A stretch of DNA of 64,000 bases from Paenarthrobacter sp. PH39-S1 (GCF_030063245.1 NZ_JASISR010000006.1:94294-158293), one strand, 5' to 3'; counted from the stretch's first letter, positions 17,931 through 28,001 are shown. Program-made: numbers and translations. Notes: a model not told the origin generated them from the sequence alone.

Positions 17931-18775
17931 CCTCGATTCTTTTTGACGCCCCCGGTCCCCGGGCACGATCCCGCAACGTGGTCCTGAGCGTCATCACCGT
18001 GCTCGTGGTGCTGGCCATTATCGGCTTCATCATCTTGCGTTTCACCGAAAGCGGCCAGTTCACTGCCGCCAAGTGGAAGATTTTCACCTTCCCGCTGGTC
18101 CAAAAGACCATCCTGTCCAGTATCGGCGTCACGCTGAGAGCCTTCGCAGCCGCCGCCGTCGGCAGCTTGCTCTTCGGCATCCTGCTCGCCTTCGGCCGCC
18201 TCTCCGACCACCGCTGGATCAGCCTGCCGTGTTACTGGGTGACCGAACTGCTCCGCGCCATTCCGGTCCTGATCATGATGATGATCCTGTACTACGGACT
18301 CCCGCCGTTGGGCGTGCACGGAATCACTCCCTTCACCGCCGTCGTCGTCGCCCTTATCGCCTACAACGGCTCCGTGCTCGCGGAGGTTTTCCGCGCCGGA
18401 ATCGAGTCGCTGCCCAAGGGTCAAAAGGAGGCCGGATTCGCCATTGGGCTGTCCAAGGGCAAGGTTCAGCGGCTGATCCTGCTGCCGCAGGCGGTGCGCG
18501 CGATGCTGCCCGTGATCATCGCCCAACTGGTGGTCATCCTCAAGGACACGGCGCTGGGCTTCATTATTACCTTCAATGAAATCCTGTTCCAGGCCAATTA
18601 TTTCGGCACGCAGGCCCAGTACGGCTCTCCAGTGCTGCCGGCGCTGATGGTCGCCGGTGCTACTTATATCGTGTTGTGCCTACTACTGTCCGGAATCGCG
18701 AAGTGGCTGGAATGGCGACTGCGTCGCGGACCGAAGGCCATCGAGATCCAGCCGAAGGTCATGGCGGACGCCTAG
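17927..18775 (+). CDS. gluD: Glutamate ABC transporter permease 2
   Basis: A 282-residue permease of the same family with an extra N-terminal membrane segment (VVLSVITVLVVLAIIGFIIL). The EAA loop is QKEAGFAIGLSKGKVQRL. I chose the ATG at 17927 rather than the upstream GTG at 17912, because GGAGGG lies at the right distance and the ATG overlaps the gluC stop. Last gene of the operon, convergent with dapE 25 bp away. Confidence 0.88.
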   Translation: MTSILFDAPGPRARSRNVVLSVITVLVVLAIIGFIILRFTESGQFTAAKWKIFTFPLVQKTILSSIGVTLRAFAAAAVGSLLFGILLAFGRLSDHRWISLPCYWVTELLRAIPVLIMMMILYYGLPPLGVHGITPFTAVVVALIAYNGSVLAEVFRAGIESLPKGQKEAGFAIGLSKGKVQRLILLPQAVRAMLPVIIAQLVVILKDTALGFIITFNEILFQANYFGTQAQYGSPVLPALMVAGATYIVLCLLLSGIAKWLEWRLRRGPKAIEIQPKVMADA

Positions 18776-18799
18776 GATGCCTCAGCGGAGTACTACACT

Positions 18800-19972
18800 C
18801 TAGCCGAGCCAGCGGCCGAGGGCACGCAGGCAGGCGCGGATGTCTTCCGCTGCCACATGTTCATCGTCGCTGTGCGCGAGCAGGGCATCCCCGGGCCCGA
18901 AGTTGACGGCAGGAATTCCCAGCTCACCGAGCCTGGCCACGTCCGTCCAGCCATACTTGGGTTTGGGCTCAGCGCCGACTGCGGCCACGAAGCTGGCTGC
19001 GGCCGGATGGTTCAGCCCCGGTCGGGCGCCCGCGGCTGCGTCGGTGCGGACGACGTCGAAGCCGTCCAGCAGCGCACGGACCACGGACTCGGCCTGATCA
19101 GGTGTCTTATCCGGGGCAAAGCGATAATTGATCTCCACCACGCACTGATCCGGGATGACGTTCCCGGCTGTGCCACCCTTGACCCGGACGGCGTTGAGGC
19201 CCTCCCTGTACTCCAGTCCGTCCACGGTGACCGTCTGCGGTTGATAGTCCCGCAACCGGGCCAGAATGTCGGCGGCCGCGTGGATCGCATTCTCCCCCAT
19301 CCACGACCGGGCCGAGTGCGCCGCTTTCCCCCGCGTGGTGGCTTCAAAACGCATGGTGCCATTACAGCCGCCCTCCACGGTGCCGTTGGTCGGCTCGAGC
19401 AGGATGCCGAAATCGGCCTGCAGCCAGTCCGCGTGGTCCCTGGCCAGCCGGCCGAGCCCGCTCTTGGATGCCTCCACCTCTTCGTGGTCGTAAAAAATGA
19501 AGGTGACATCCTTGGTCGGTTCCGTCACGGTGGCGGCGAGTGCCAGCTGGACGGCGACCCCGCCCTTCATGTCGGTCGCGCCGCGGCCGTACAGCACCGC
19601 GTTTTCGTGCGGGGCGCCGTCGTCGGAACTCCCGGGCCGGACCACGCCGTCGTCGGAACTCCCGGGCGGGACCACGCCGTCGTCGCCGGATACGCCGTCC
19701 CAGCGGGCCGGGACGGTGCCGCGGGAGCCGGGCACGGTCGGCAGCGGAACGGTGTCCAGATGGCCGGCAAGAATAACCCGTTCAGCCCGTCCCAGCCGGG
19801 TCCGCGCCATGATCGCGTCTCCGTTACGCAGCACCTCCAGGTGCGGCAGGGTGCGCAGGGCAGCTTCCACGGCGTCGGCCAATGGGCCCTCGTCACCGGA
19901 AACGCTCTGGATGTCGATCAGGTCGGCCGTTAACCGGGCAACATCGCGGTGCAGGTCCAATGCATGAGTCAT
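18800..19972 (-). CDS. dapE: Succinyl-diaminopimelate desuccinylase
   Basis: A 390-residue M20-family zinc enzyme that converts N-succinyl-LL-diaminopimelate to LL-DAP in lysine and peptidoglycan synthesis. Metal-binding motifs are AGHLDTVPL, GRGATDMKGG, the catalytic pair in DHEEVEA and the C-terminal HSDDEHV. Between the first two motifs is an unusual insert of about 30 residues encoded by a tandem 30-bp repeat (PGSSDDGVV units). It lies at a surface loop position, so activity may be retained. dapD lies 600 bp away on the other strand. Confidence 0.9.
   Translation of the reverse strand: MTHALDLHRDVARLTADLIDIQSVSGDEGPLADAVEAALRTLPHLEVLRNGDAIMARTRLGRAERVILAGHLDTVPLPTVPGSRGTVPARWDGVSGDDGVVPPGSSDDGVVRPGSSDDGAPHENAVLYGRGATDMKGGVAVQLALAATVTEPTKDVTFIFYDHEEVEASKSGLGRLARDHADWLQADFGILLEPTNGTVEGGCNGTMRFEATTRGKAAHSARSWMGENAIHAAADILARLRDYQPQTVTVDGLEYREGLNAVRVKGGTAGNVIPDQCVVEINYRFAPDKTPDQAESVVRALLDGFDVVRTDAAAGARPGLNHPAAASFVAAVGAEPKPKYGWTDVARLGELGIPAVNFGPGDALLAHSDDEHVAAEDIRACLRALGRWLG
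19621..19680. repeat. Tandem 30-bp repeat inside dapE
   Basis: Two adjacent 30-bp units differing at one or two positions, followed by a partial third unit. In the protein they give repeated PGSSDDGVV segments and keep the frame. Confidence 0.9.
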
Positions 19973-20061
19973 CGCTCCAGCCTAGCGGGGCGATGCGTTT
20001 ACTACTGGCCCGGGAGGCCGTAGCTTTGCAGCATGCCGGTTCCGACACACAGGGAGAATTC

Positions 20062-20434
20062 ATGATTTCGTCTGTCAGCTTCGTCACCATCAACGTGGCC
20101 GATCAGCCGCGGGCGGAGTCCTTCTACACGGAAGTTCTGGGGTGGACGCTGCACACGGACCAGCCGATGGGGGAAGCGGATGGACCCAGGTGGATTGAAG
20201 TCGCCGCCCGGTGCACAGACCCGCATCGTCCTGTTTCGGGACGATGCGCACAAGCCGTCCTTCGGTCCATGCGTCTTCACCTGTGAGGATATTGCGCAAA
20301 CCCACCGGGAGATGGTGGAAAAGGGCGTGGAGTTCACCCAGGCTCCCAAGGTCGAGGCCTGGGGCGCGTGGTGGGCGCAGTTTAAGGACTCGGAGGGCAA
20401 TGAGTTTGGTCTGAGCCAGGCCAGCGGTATTTGA
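20062..20434 (+). pseudogene. VOC/glyoxalase-family protein, frameshifted
   Basis: The ATG at 20062 follows AGGGAG. The first frame encodes SSVSFVTINVADQPRAESFY and continues to WIEVA, and the family-typical rest (TRIVLFRDDAHKPSFG, then DSEGNEFGLSQ) continues in another frame. The shift lies at about 20203-20212 in a GC-rich run (GCCGCCCGG). Joined, the two parts give a normal-length VOC protein of about 123 residues. Either a recent inactivation or a sequencing error in the run. Confidence 0.82.
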
Positions 20435-20598
20435 GCCCGGCCGGCAGCGGCACAGTCCGGCCGGGCTGTGGCGGCGCAGCGGAGGACCTCCGGGCGGCCC
20501 GCGGCAGCGGATCGCGAGGCGAGTCAGCCGATCACCTTCCCGGCAGTAGGCGGGGGCTGGTTTTCGGCAACGGCCGCGCCGCCCGGTAAACTGGGCCT

Positions 20599-21609
20599 AT
20601 GACTGAGACTGCCGCCGTAAGGCCCACAGCCCCCGCCGATCATGGCCGCACCGCCCACGGATTCGGGCTGGCAACGGTGACCGACGGCGGGACAGTTCTG
20701 GATGTCTGGTACCCGGCGCCTGCCTTGGGTTCCGCCGTCAGCTCTCTCGGTGACGCCCCGGAAGCCGATCCCCAGCTGACCGCCCTGGCCGAACTCGGGA
20801 ACGATCCCGACCGCGGTGTGGGCCAGAAGGTGGTATTTGCGCAGATCGACCTGGATCAGCCCCCCGCGGACACGGCAGACGCCTACCTGCGCCTGCACCT
20901 GCTCTCTCACCGGCTGGCGGCGCCGAACAGCATGAATCTGGACGGGATTTTCGGCAAACTGCCCAACGTCGTGTGGACCAGCTTTGGCCCGGCGGCGCCG
21001 GAAAACTTCGAGCTGACCCGCGCCCGACTCCGCCGCCGCGGACCCGTGACCGTCTTTGGCGTGGACAAGTTTCCGCGGATGGTGGACTACGTTGTCCCGT
21101 CCGGCGTGCGCGTGGCAGACGCAGACCGGGTGCGCCTGGGGGCCCATCTGGCCGAGGGAACCACGGTAATGCACGAGGGTTTTGTGAATTTCAACGCCGG
21201 CACGTTGGGCGAATCCATGGTGGAAGGACGCATTTCGGCCGGTGTGGTGGTCGGTAACGGCACCGACGTTGGCGGCGGCGCGTCCATCATGGGGACGCTC
21301 TCCGGCGGCGGCAAGGAAAAAATCACGCTCGGCGAGCGCGTCCTGCTCGGGGCCAACTCCGGCGTGGGCATCAGCATCGGTGACGATTCCGTCGTAGAGG
21401 CCGGCCTCTACGTCACGGCCGGCACGCGCGTGCGCCTGGTGGGGCCGAGGGACGCCGGTGGCGAAGACACCACCCGCATCGTCAAGGCCAGTGAACTCTC
21501 CGGCGTGCCCAACCTGCTGTTCCGCCGTAACTCCGGCACCGGTGAGGTCGAGGTTCTGCCGCGTCAAGGCCAGAGCGTGGAGCTCAATGCTGCCCTGCAC
21601 GCCAATTAG
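20599..21609 (+). CDS. dapD: Tetrahydrodipicolinate N-succinyltransferase
   Basis: A 336-residue actinobacterial DapD that succinylates tetrahydrodipicolinate in the DAP/lysine pathway. The C-terminal half is a left-handed beta helix built of hexapeptide repeats ([54 protein letters not shown]). The N-terminal domain is of the long type found in mycobacteria. The ATG at 20599 is the only good start. It works one step away from DapE encoded on the opposite strand. Confidence 0.92.
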   Translation: MTETAAVRPTAPADHGRTAHGFGLATVTDGGTVLDVWYPAPALGSAVSSLGDAPEADPQLTALAELGNDPDRGVGQKVVFAQIDLDQPPADTADAYLRLHLLSHRLAAPNSMNLDGIFGKLPNVVWTSFGPAAPENFELTRARLRRRGPVTVFGVDKFPRMVDYVVPSGVRVADADRVRLGAHLAEGTTVMHEGFVNFNAGTLGESMVEGRISAGVVVGNGTDVGGGASIMGTLSGGGKEKITLGERVLLGANSGVGISIGDDSVVEAGLYVTAGTRVRLVGPRDAGGEDTTRIVKASELSGVPNLLFRRNSGTGEVEVLPRQGQSVELNAALHAN

Positions 21610-21638
21610 TCCAGCCGCGGCGGTCCCGGAGTCCTGAC

Positions 21639-22508
21639 ATGAGAGCGCAACGGAGCCTTCGGGCAGCCCTGATCTGGCTGCTTTCGATCGGGGTCGCCAT
21701 AGTTCTGGTGGTCGCGGCCGGCCTCTGGGCGGTGAGTTTCTTCAAGCCGGGTGCACGTGCGCTTTCCGTCGGCTGTACGGCCAGCACCGGCGCGGGCTCC
21801 TATTCGCTGGCTCCCGACCAGACGGGGAATGCGTCCCTGATCACGGCCATCTCCGTCCGGCGCGGCCTTCCGGCGCGGGCGGCCTCGATCGGGCTGGCGG
21901 TGGCCCTGCAGGAATCCAAGCTGCGCAATATTACCCATGGTGATCTGGATTCGTTGGGCCTGTTCCAGCAGCGCCCGTCCCAGGATTGGGGCACCGCCGA
22001 GGAGATCCTCGACCCGGTCTACGCCACGAATGCCTTTTTCAACGTCCTGATCACGGTGAACGGCTACGAAACGCTGCCCATCACCCAGGCGGCCCAGCAG
22101 GTGCAGCGTTCGGCCTATCCGGAGGCCTACGCACAGCGCGAGCCGCAGGGCAAGGCCTTCGCGTCGGCGTTGTCCGGCCTCTCCCCCGCCGCGCTCAATT
22201 GCACGCTGAATCCGGCCACGGGGAAGGGAGACCAGGTGTCCGTACTTGACGAGCTGGATCGTGCCTATGGCGCGGTGCCTGCGTCCGGCGGTGCCGGCAG
22301 CGTCACGATCAGCGCCGCGGGTACGGTCGGCTGGGGTTATGCCCAGTGGGCGGTGGCCAACGCCGACTCGCTCAATATCACCGAGGTTGCGTTCGACGGC
22401 AGGACGTGGATCAGGACGGAGAACGCCGGCGGCGTCAACAAGGGCTGGCAGGTTTCCAACGCCGCGGCGGACCAGGTCCGCATTACGCTCAACGCGCCAA
22501 CGCCGTGA
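21639..22508 (+). CDS. Membrane-anchored lysozyme-fold-like secreted protein
   Basis: A 289-residue protein with an N-terminal signal anchor (LIWLLSIGVAIVLVVAAGLWAV) and an extracytoplasmic domain. The segment VALQESKLRNITHGDLDSLG followed by LFQQRPSQDWGT resembles the active-site region of the lysozyme/transglycosylase superfamily and contains a candidate catalytic Glu. Homologues are often labelled only as hypothetical or, without basis, heavy metal transporters. It starts 29 bp after dapD with a GGAG box, so probably co-transcribed. A role in cell-wall remodelling is inference. Confidence 0.65.
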   Translation: MRAQRSLRAALIWLLSIGVAIVLVVAAGLWAVSFFKPGARALSVGCTASTGAGSYSLAPDQTGNASLITAISVRRGLPARAASIGLAVALQESKLRNITHGDLDSLGLFQQRPSQDWGTAEEILDPVYATNAFFNVLITVNGYETLPITQAAQQVQRSAYPEAYAQREPQGKAFASALSGLSPAALNCTLNPATGKGDQVSVLDELDRAYGAVPASGGAGSVTISAAGTVGWGYAQWAVANADSLNITEVAFDGRTWIRTENAGGVNKGWQVSNAAADQVRITLNAPTP

Positions 22509-22579
22509 TCTCCGACAGGTGCCGGTTGCACCGCGTCGCACGCCGGCGCAATCGCGGCGCCGGTTGCGGCACCCGCTGG

Positions 22580-23191
22580 TCAGACCAGCAGCTCCACGAC
22601 CGGCTGAACATAGCTGCGGAAATTCAGCTGGTCATCCAGCAGCCGCGAACTCATCAGCAGCCGGTCCGGCTCCAGAAACCAGGCCCTGGGCTCGGCGAGC
22701 GGCAGCTCCACGATCGTGAGCGTGAAGTCCCTGGCATTGCGCCCCAGCTCCATCTCCCGGTCCTGCACCAGCTCCGCCAGTACCGACGTCGCGCCCAGCG
22801 TCTCGCGTCCGGCCGCCAGGAGCGTGTACTCGCTCTGCCGCTCCCGGGCCCAGCTCAGCGCGGCACCGAAGTGGGCCTGCAGCAGGCGCTGCAGGGCCGG
22901 GACGTCGCTGAAGGCAGGGAAATCCGGCGCCGCGAGCTCGGGATACATCTTGGGGTAATGCCGCAACAGCAGGGTCCACCACTGCTCCCATTCCTGGCGA
23001 AGGGTGGCGGTCCCGCCGAATTCGGCCACGAGCCGGTGCGGATCGGTGGAATGAGCGGGAGGCTCGGCGGCGCACAGCGACGGCTCACCCGCCCCTGCCA
23101 GGGATGCCAAATCCCTTAGATACAGCGCAATCATCATCGGCCCTGAGGTGTCCATCGTTATTCGCCAGCCGGGACCGCCAGTGTGATGCAT
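22580..23191 (-). CDS. Conserved hypothetical protein
   Basis: A 203-residue protein with no domain I recognise. The sequence is mainly helical and acidic (LRDLASLAGAGEP, RQEWEQWWTLLLRHYPKMYP). No signal peptide or membrane helix. The ATG at 23191 has AAAGG seven bases upstream; the open frame extends further upstream but only as antisense-like sequence of the TetR gene end. About 70 bp downstream of the TetR gene on the same strand, so the two may be an operon. Confidence 0.6.
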   Translation of the reverse strand: MHHTGGPGWRITMDTSGPMMIALYLRDLASLAGAGEPSLCAAEPPAHSTDPHRLVAEFGGTATLRQEWEQWWTLLLRHYPKMYPELAAPDFPAFSDVPALQRLLQAHFGAALSWARERQSEYTLLAAGRETLGATSVLAELVQDREMELGRNARDFTLTIVELPLAEPRAWFLEPDRLLMSSRLLDDQLNFRSYVQPVVELLV

Positions 23192-23264
23192 TGCGTTACC
23201 TTTCTGCGCGCGCCAACGCCGGTTAGTTGCGGCAACCGTCGTCTGCAGTTCCAGAATACTCCGC

Positions 23265-23909
23265 TCAGGCTCCGCGGAGGGAGGACAGATGGGCGCGGAG
23301 CACATTCCGGCTGAGCTCCTCCGTGGTCCATCCCGGCTGGAGCAGCATATGCAGGCACAGCCCATCGATCAGGGCAAGCAGCCGTTCGGCCTCCACCACG
23401 GGCTCCAGCGCGGTCCGCGTGGCCGGCGAGGCCAACAGCACCATGATGATCCGCCCTACCAGGCCTGCGGTCCCCCGGTAGCTGCTGTCGGCTTCGGCCG
23501 CAAGAACGACGTCGGTGCGGGCGGCCGTGACAAAGGAGAGCCAGACGCTCGATTCGAGTTCCCGCTGCGCGTCCAAAGGCAGCAGCTCCAGCAACACCTC
23601 GGCGCAGGCGTCGCTGAGTCTGTCGCCCGGAGCCCGGCGGGTACCGCTGGCCGACTCCAGTGCCGCGACCCTGTCTTCAAGCCGCCCGCGGATCCGTGCA
23701 GACACCGTGCGGAACGCAAAGATCATCAGCTCCGCCTGCCCGTCAAAGTAGTGCCGGACAGACCCCACCGCCAGTCCGGCTTCGGCTGCGACGGCGCGCA
23801 GCGAGGCCGCCTCCAGACCCGATTCGGCAACCACCTGGAAGAGTGCCTGCACCACATCTTCGCGGCGGATCAGCGGATCGATAACTTTGGGCATCCTCTT
23901 TTTTAGCAC
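23265..23909 (-). CDS. TetR/AcrR-family transcriptional regulator
   Basis: A 214-residue repressor-type protein. The N-terminal helix-turn-helix (about residues 15-60) contains AASLRAVAAEAGLAVGSVRHYF, here the recognition part being AGLAVGSVRHYF. The C-terminal ligand domain is helical. Start is uncertain: GTG at 23909 or ATG at 23894. Its targets are probably itself and the gene downstream (22580-23191), by proximity only. It is divergent from galE. Confidence 0.85.
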   Translation of the reverse strand: MLKKRMPKVIDPLIRREDVVQALFQVVAESGLEAASLRAVAAEAGLAVGSVRHYFDGQAELMIFAFRTVSARIRGRLEDRVAALESASGTRRAPGDRLSDACAEVLLELLPLDAQRELESSVWLSFVTAARTDVVLAAEADSSYRGTAGLVGRIIMVLLASPATRTALEPVVEAERLLALIDGLCLHMLLQPGWTTEELSRNVLRAHLSSLRGA

Positions 23910-24050
23910 GCTCGGTCCAAATCATGTGGCACGACTGGTCCACCGAGATCCCGTGGCGGGTCCACGGGGCGGACCGGAGGCGGGTCCACGGTGCGGACCG
24001 GAAGCGGTGCGGGGGCGGGTCCCCATTCCCGTCCCGGTAGGGTTGGAACC

Positions 24051-25091
24051 ATGAAAGTTTTGGTTACCGGCGGAACCGGTTACATAGGCTCACACACCGT
24101 CCTGTCCCTCCTGGAGGCCGGCCACGACGTACTCGTTGTAGACAATCTGGCTAACTCCAGCCGGGAGTCCCTGAGCCGGGTGCAGGAGATCTCCGGCAGG
24201 ACAGCAGTTTTTCACGCCGTCGATCTGCTGGATGAGCCGGCGCTGCGGGAGGTCTTTGCGCGGAACAGCGGTACGGATGGCTCGCACAGCCGGATCGATG
24301 TTGTCATCCACTTTGCCGGGTTGAAGGCCGTCGGGGAGTCGGTCAGCCAGCCGCTGCGGTATTACCACAACAACGTCAGCGGCACCATCAATCTGCTTCG
24401 CGTCATGGATGACTACGGCGTGCGCACCCTGGTCTTCAGCTCCTCGGCCACCGTCTACGGTGAGAGCAACCCAGTGCCGTACATCGAAAAAATGGAGATC
24501 GGGGCGAATAACCCCTACGGCCGCACCAAGGAGCAGGTAGAGGATATCCTCAGTGACGTTGGCGCCGCCGACAGCCGCTGGCACATCGCGTTGCTGCGCT
24601 ACTTCAACCCGGTGGGCGCGCACGAATCCGGCCGGATCGGCGAGGACCCGCTGGGCATTCCGAACAATCTGGTGCCGTTCATTGCCCAGGTGGCCGTCGG
24701 CCGGCGCGAAAAGCTGATGATCTTCGGCGGTGACTACGATACTCCGGACGGGACCTGCCTGCGCGACTACATCCACGTCATGGACTTATCCGAAGGCCAT
24801 GTCGCCGCCGTCAATCATGTGGCACAAAAGGCCGGCGTGTTCCGTTGGAACCTCGGTTCCGGCATCGGCTCCTCCGTCTTTGACGTCCTACACTCCTTTG
24901 AGCGGGCAGTGGGCCACGAACTTGCACACGAAATAACCGGGCGGCGAGCCGGGGACCTTCCAGCGTTCTGGGCCGATCCGTCGGCCGCCCTGGCGGATCT
25001 GGGCTGGTCCACCAGCAAGACCCTGGACCAAATGTGCCAGGACCATTGGCGCTGGCAGAAGAACAATCCACAAGGCTACACCACTGCCTGA
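24051..25091 (+). CDS. galE: UDP-glucose 4-epimerase
   Basis: A 346-residue extended short-chain dehydrogenase. The NAD motif GGTGYIGSH is at residues 7-15, the catalytic Ser in FSSSATVYG, and the YxxxK pair in NPYGRTKEQVE. Later motifs LRYFNPVGAHESG and YIHVMDLSEGH are typical of GalE. The longest frame starts at 23991, but homology begins at the ATG 24051, so I use that. It supplies UDP-galactose for cell-wall polysaccharides and the Leloir pathway. Confidence 0.92.
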   Translation: MKVLVTGGTGYIGSHTVLSLLEAGHDVLVVDNLANSSRESLSRVQEISGRTAVFHAVDLLDEPALREVFARNSGTDGSHSRIDVVIHFAGLKAVGESVSQPLRYYHNNVSGTINLLRVMDDYGVRTLVFSSSATVYGESNPVPYIEKMEIGANNPYGRTKEQVEDILSDVGAADSRWHIALLRYFNPVGAHESGRIGEDPLGIPNNLVPFIAQVAVGRREKLMIFGGDYDTPDGTCLRDYIHVMDLSEGHVAAVNHVAQKAGVFRWNLGSGIGSSVFDVLHSFERAVGHELAHEITGRRAGDLPAFWADPSAALADLGWSTSKTLDQMCQDHWRWQKNNPQGYTTA

Positions 25092-25178
25092 CCTCCGGCT
25101 GTGCCGCAGCTGCCCGACTTTGCGCCGATCCGAATGAACGCTGAATCGAGCAGTTGCACCACAATGGATTTAAGAGTA

Positions 25179-25225
25179 CGACGGCGGCCGGGGACCTTCG
25201 CTGGGAAAGTCTCCGACCGCCGTCG
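25179..25225. terminator. Bidirectional terminator between galE and gltA
   Basis: A 9-bp outer stem (CGACGGCGG / CCGCCGTCG) with a further inner GGGGAC/GTCTCC pairing. It lies 15 bp past the gltA stop and about 90 bp past the galE stop, between convergent genes. A TCTTAAA stretch follows in the gltA direction. Confidence 0.65.
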
Positions 25226-25239
25226 CCAGCCCTACGCTC

Positions 25240-26523
25240 TTAGCGCGACGGGTACATGCGCTCCGCTTCGCCCGTGTAGAGCTGTCGCGGACGGCCGATC
25301 TTGGTCTGCGGATCCTTCATCATTTCGCGCCACTGCGCAATCCAGCCCGGCAGGCGGCCGATCGCGAAGAGCACGGTGAACATCTTCTCCGGGAAGCCCA
25401 TGGCCTTGTAGATCAGGCCGGTGTAGAAGTCCACGTTCGGGTAGAGCTTACGCGAGATGAAGTAGTCGTCGGTGAGTGCCACTTCTTCCAGGCGCATCGC
25501 GATGTCCAGCAACTCGTCATTGCCGCCCAGCTTGGCGAGGATCTCGTGGGCCGTTTCCTTGACGATCTTGGCGCGCGGATCGTAATTCTTGTAGACCCGG
25601 TGTCCGAAGCCCATCAGCTTCACTCCGGCTTCCTTGTTCTTTACGCGCTCCACGAACTTCTCCACCGGCTCACCGCTGGCCTGGATCTGGCGAAGCATAT
25701 TCAACACGGCTTCGTTTGCCCCGCCATGCAGCGGCCCGAACAGCGCATTGATGCCGGCGGAAACGGAGGCGAACATGTTGGCGTTGGAGCTGCCGACCAG
25801 ACGGACCGTCGAGGTGGAGCAGTTCTGTTCATGGTCCGCGTGCAGGATGAGCAAAAGGTCCAGGGCCTTGACCACCGTGGGGTCCAAGTCGTACGGCTCG
25901 GCGGGCAGGCCGAAGCTCAGGCGCAGGAAGTTTTCCACCAGGTTCATGGAATTGTCCGGGTAGAGCATCGGCTGACCGAGCGACTTCTTCAGCGCGTATG
26001 CGGCGATCACGGGCATCTTGGCCAGCAAACGGTAGGTGGACAGTTCGACTTGTTCGTCGTCGAACGGATCCAGCGAGTCCTGATAGAACGTGGAGAGCGC
26101 CGAGACCGCGGAGGAGAGCACGGGCATCGGGTGCGCATCGCGCGGGAAGCCGCCGAAAAAGCCCTTAAGATCCTCGTGCAGCAGGGTGTGGCGGCGGATG
26201 CGCTGGTCGAAGGAAGCGTACTCCGCCGGCGTCGGCAGGTTCCCGTAAATCAGGAGGTAGGAAACCTCCAAAAAGTTCGAGTGCGCCGCCAGCTCCTCGA
26301 TCGGGTAGCCGCGGTACCGCAGAATGCCTTTGTCACCGTCAATGTAGGTAATGGCCGAGGTGGTGGCCGCGGTATTCATGAAACCGGGGTCGTAGGTGAC
26401 AGCACCCGTGGCCGTCAGCAGCTTGGAAACGTCGTACCCGTCATTGCCCTCTGCGGCAGCAATCCGCGGCAGTGCGAGCTCTCCGCCGTCGTAGCGCAGG
26501 GATGCGCCCGTCGAATCAGTCAT
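25240..26523 (-). CDS. gltA: Citrate synthase
   Basis: A 427-residue type II (GltA) citrate synthase, the entry enzyme of the TCA cycle. Active-site histidines lie in ADHEQNCSTSTVR and GPLHGGANEAVL, and the third catalytic region reads GFGHRVYKNYDPRAK. The N-terminal extension typical of the large hexameric form is present. Full length. Convergent with galE across the terminator at 25179-25225. Confidence 0.94.
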   Translation of the reverse strand: MTDSTGASLRYDGGELALPRIAAAEGNDGYDVSKLLTATGAVTYDPGFMNTAATTSAITYIDGDKGILRYRGYPIEELAAHSNFLEVSYLLIYGNLPTPAEYASFDQRIRRHTLLHEDLKGFFGGFPRDAHPMPVLSSAVSALSTFYQDSLDPFDDEQVELSTYRLLAKMPVIAAYALKKSLGQPMLYPDNSMNLVENFLRLSFGLPAEPYDLDPTVVKALDLLLILHADHEQNCSTSTVRLVGSSNANMFASVSAGINALFGPLHGGANEAVLNMLRQIQASGEPVEKFVERVKNKEAGVKLMGFGHRVYKNYDPRAKIVKETAHEILAKLGGNDELLDIAMRLEEVALTDDYFISRKLYPNVDFYTGLIYKAMGFPEKMFTVLFAIGRLPGWIAQWREMMKDPQTKIGRPRQLYTGEAERMYPSR

Positions 26524-26710
26524 GGAGTCCCCTTCATGAGGTAGCCCAGCCTCTTCGCAGAGGCCCTATTGAGAAAATCATGCATTTGCGTCAGTGCGCC
26601 GGGTCAGTCAGTTAAGAAACTACCTCGCAGCAGGCCATCAGGACTAATCCTGCAGCACAAAATGCACACTAAAAGGCACCAAATGAGACGACCGTCACGC
26701 TGCAGTGCAA

Positions 26711-27994
26711 CTAGGCGCGCAGCCGGGCTGCTGCGGCATCAATACGTTCGTCCGTTCCGGTCAGCGCTACGCGGACGAATCCATTCCCCGCTTCACCGTA
26801 GAAAACACCCGGGCCCGCCACGATGCCCCGCTTGGCCAGCCGGGAGATGGTGTGCCAGGTGTCTTCTCCCGCGGTGCACCACAGGTACAGTCCTGCCTCG
26901 GAGTGATGGATGGTAAGCCCGAACGCCTCCAACGCCGGCAGCAGGCGTTCGCGCCGGCTGCGGTACAGGTCCTTTTGTGCACGGACATGGTCATCCTCGC
27001 CCAGCGCCACGCGCATGGCTTCCTGCACGGGATACGGCACGATCATGCCTGCATGTTTACGGCTGTTGACCAGATTCGCCATAATGGCCGCGTCTCCGGC
27101 CACGAAAGCCGCACGGTAGCCGGCAACGTTGGACTGTTTACTCAGTGAGTAGACAGCCAGCAGGTTGGCCGTGGAATCTCCGCAGACCCTCGGGTCCAAG
27201 ACACTCGGGACGGCCTCTCCGCCGCGCTGCGGGTCCCATTTCCCCCAGCCCAACTCGGCATAGCACTCATCAGAGGCAACGACCGCGCCCAGCTGCCTGG
27301 CCTGCTCAACCAGGATCTTCAGCTCCTCCGCGGTGCGGACGATCCCGGTAGGGTTGGCCGGGGAATTGATCCACACGAGCCGCACCCGGGCCCGGGTATC
27401 CGCGTCCAGCTCGTCCAGCGAGTCAGCGGCAACAGCCGTGGCACCGGCCATCAGCGCGCCGATATCGTAGGTGGGGTAGGCGACAGCGGGACGGACGACG
27501 ACGTCCCCGGCCCCAAGTCCCAGCAGCAAAGGCAGCCACGCCACCAGTTCCTTGGAACCGACGGTGGGCATAACGTCGGCCGGGTCCAGCCCGGGGACGC
27601 CGCGGCGTCGGTCAAACCAGCCCACGATCGCCTGCCGCAGCGCGGACGTGCCATGGGTGGTGGGATAGCCCGGCGCATCGGCCGCACCGGACAACGCCTG
27701 CCGGATCACGGCAGGGGTGGGATCAACGGGTGTGCCGATGGAGAGATTGACGGCCCCTCCGGAGTGCATGGATGCCGTCCGGGCATAGGGGGCCATGGCG
27801 TCCCACGGATACTCGGGCAGGGCGAGGCCAAAGGCCGCTCGTCCGGTACCCGGGCCGGCGTCGATGGCAGCGGCCGTGCCCGTATCCGTGGCAGCAGCCG
27901 TGCCCGTATCCGTGGCAGCAGCCGTGCCCGTATCCGTGGCAGCGGCCACCCCCGCAGCGTCTGTGGCGGGTTCCGTGGCTGGTCGAGTCGTCAA
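26711..27994 (-). CDS. dapC: Succinyldiaminopimelate aminotransferase
   Basis: About 427 residues, a class I/II PLP aminotransferase. The Schiff-base lysine lies in YSLSKQSNVAGYRAAF, and substrate/PLP segments include GTPVDPTP and NSPANPTGIV. The fdxA-dapC order is the conserved actinobacterial DapC context, supporting a lysine/DAP role. The start is a TTG seven bases after the ferredoxin stop; the longer frame to 28294 is antisense-like and overlaps fdxA. The first 45 residues hold three exact 8-residue repeats (AAATDTGT) not expected in this family. Confidence 0.88.
   Translation of the reverse strand: MTTRPATEPATDAAGVAAATDTGTAAATDTGTAAATDTGTAAAIDAGPGTGRAAFGLALPEYPWDAMAPYARTASMHSGGAVNLSIGTPVDPTPAVIRQALSGAADAPGYPTTHGTSALRQAIVGWFDRRRGVPGLDPADVMPTVGSKELVAWLPLLLGLGAGDVVVRPAVAYPTYDIGALMAGATAVAADSLDELDADTRARVRLVWINSPANPTGIVRTAEELKILVEQARQLGAVVASDECYAELGWGKWDPQRGGEAVPSVLDPRVCGDSTANLLAVYSLSKQSNVAGYRAAFVAGDAAIMANLVNSRKHAGMIVPYPVQEAMRVALGEDDHVRAQKDLYRSRRERLLPALEAFGLTIHHSEAGLYLWCTAGEDTWHTISRLAKRGIVAGPGVFYGEAGNGFVRVALTGTDERIDAAAARLRA
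27873..27944. repeat. Three tandem 24-bp repeats in the dapC leader region
   Basis: Three consecutive 24-bp units, nearly identical, coding for AAATDTGT three times in the N-terminal extension of the aminotransferase. Confidence 0.9.
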
Positions 27995-28001
27995 ACGATC
28001 G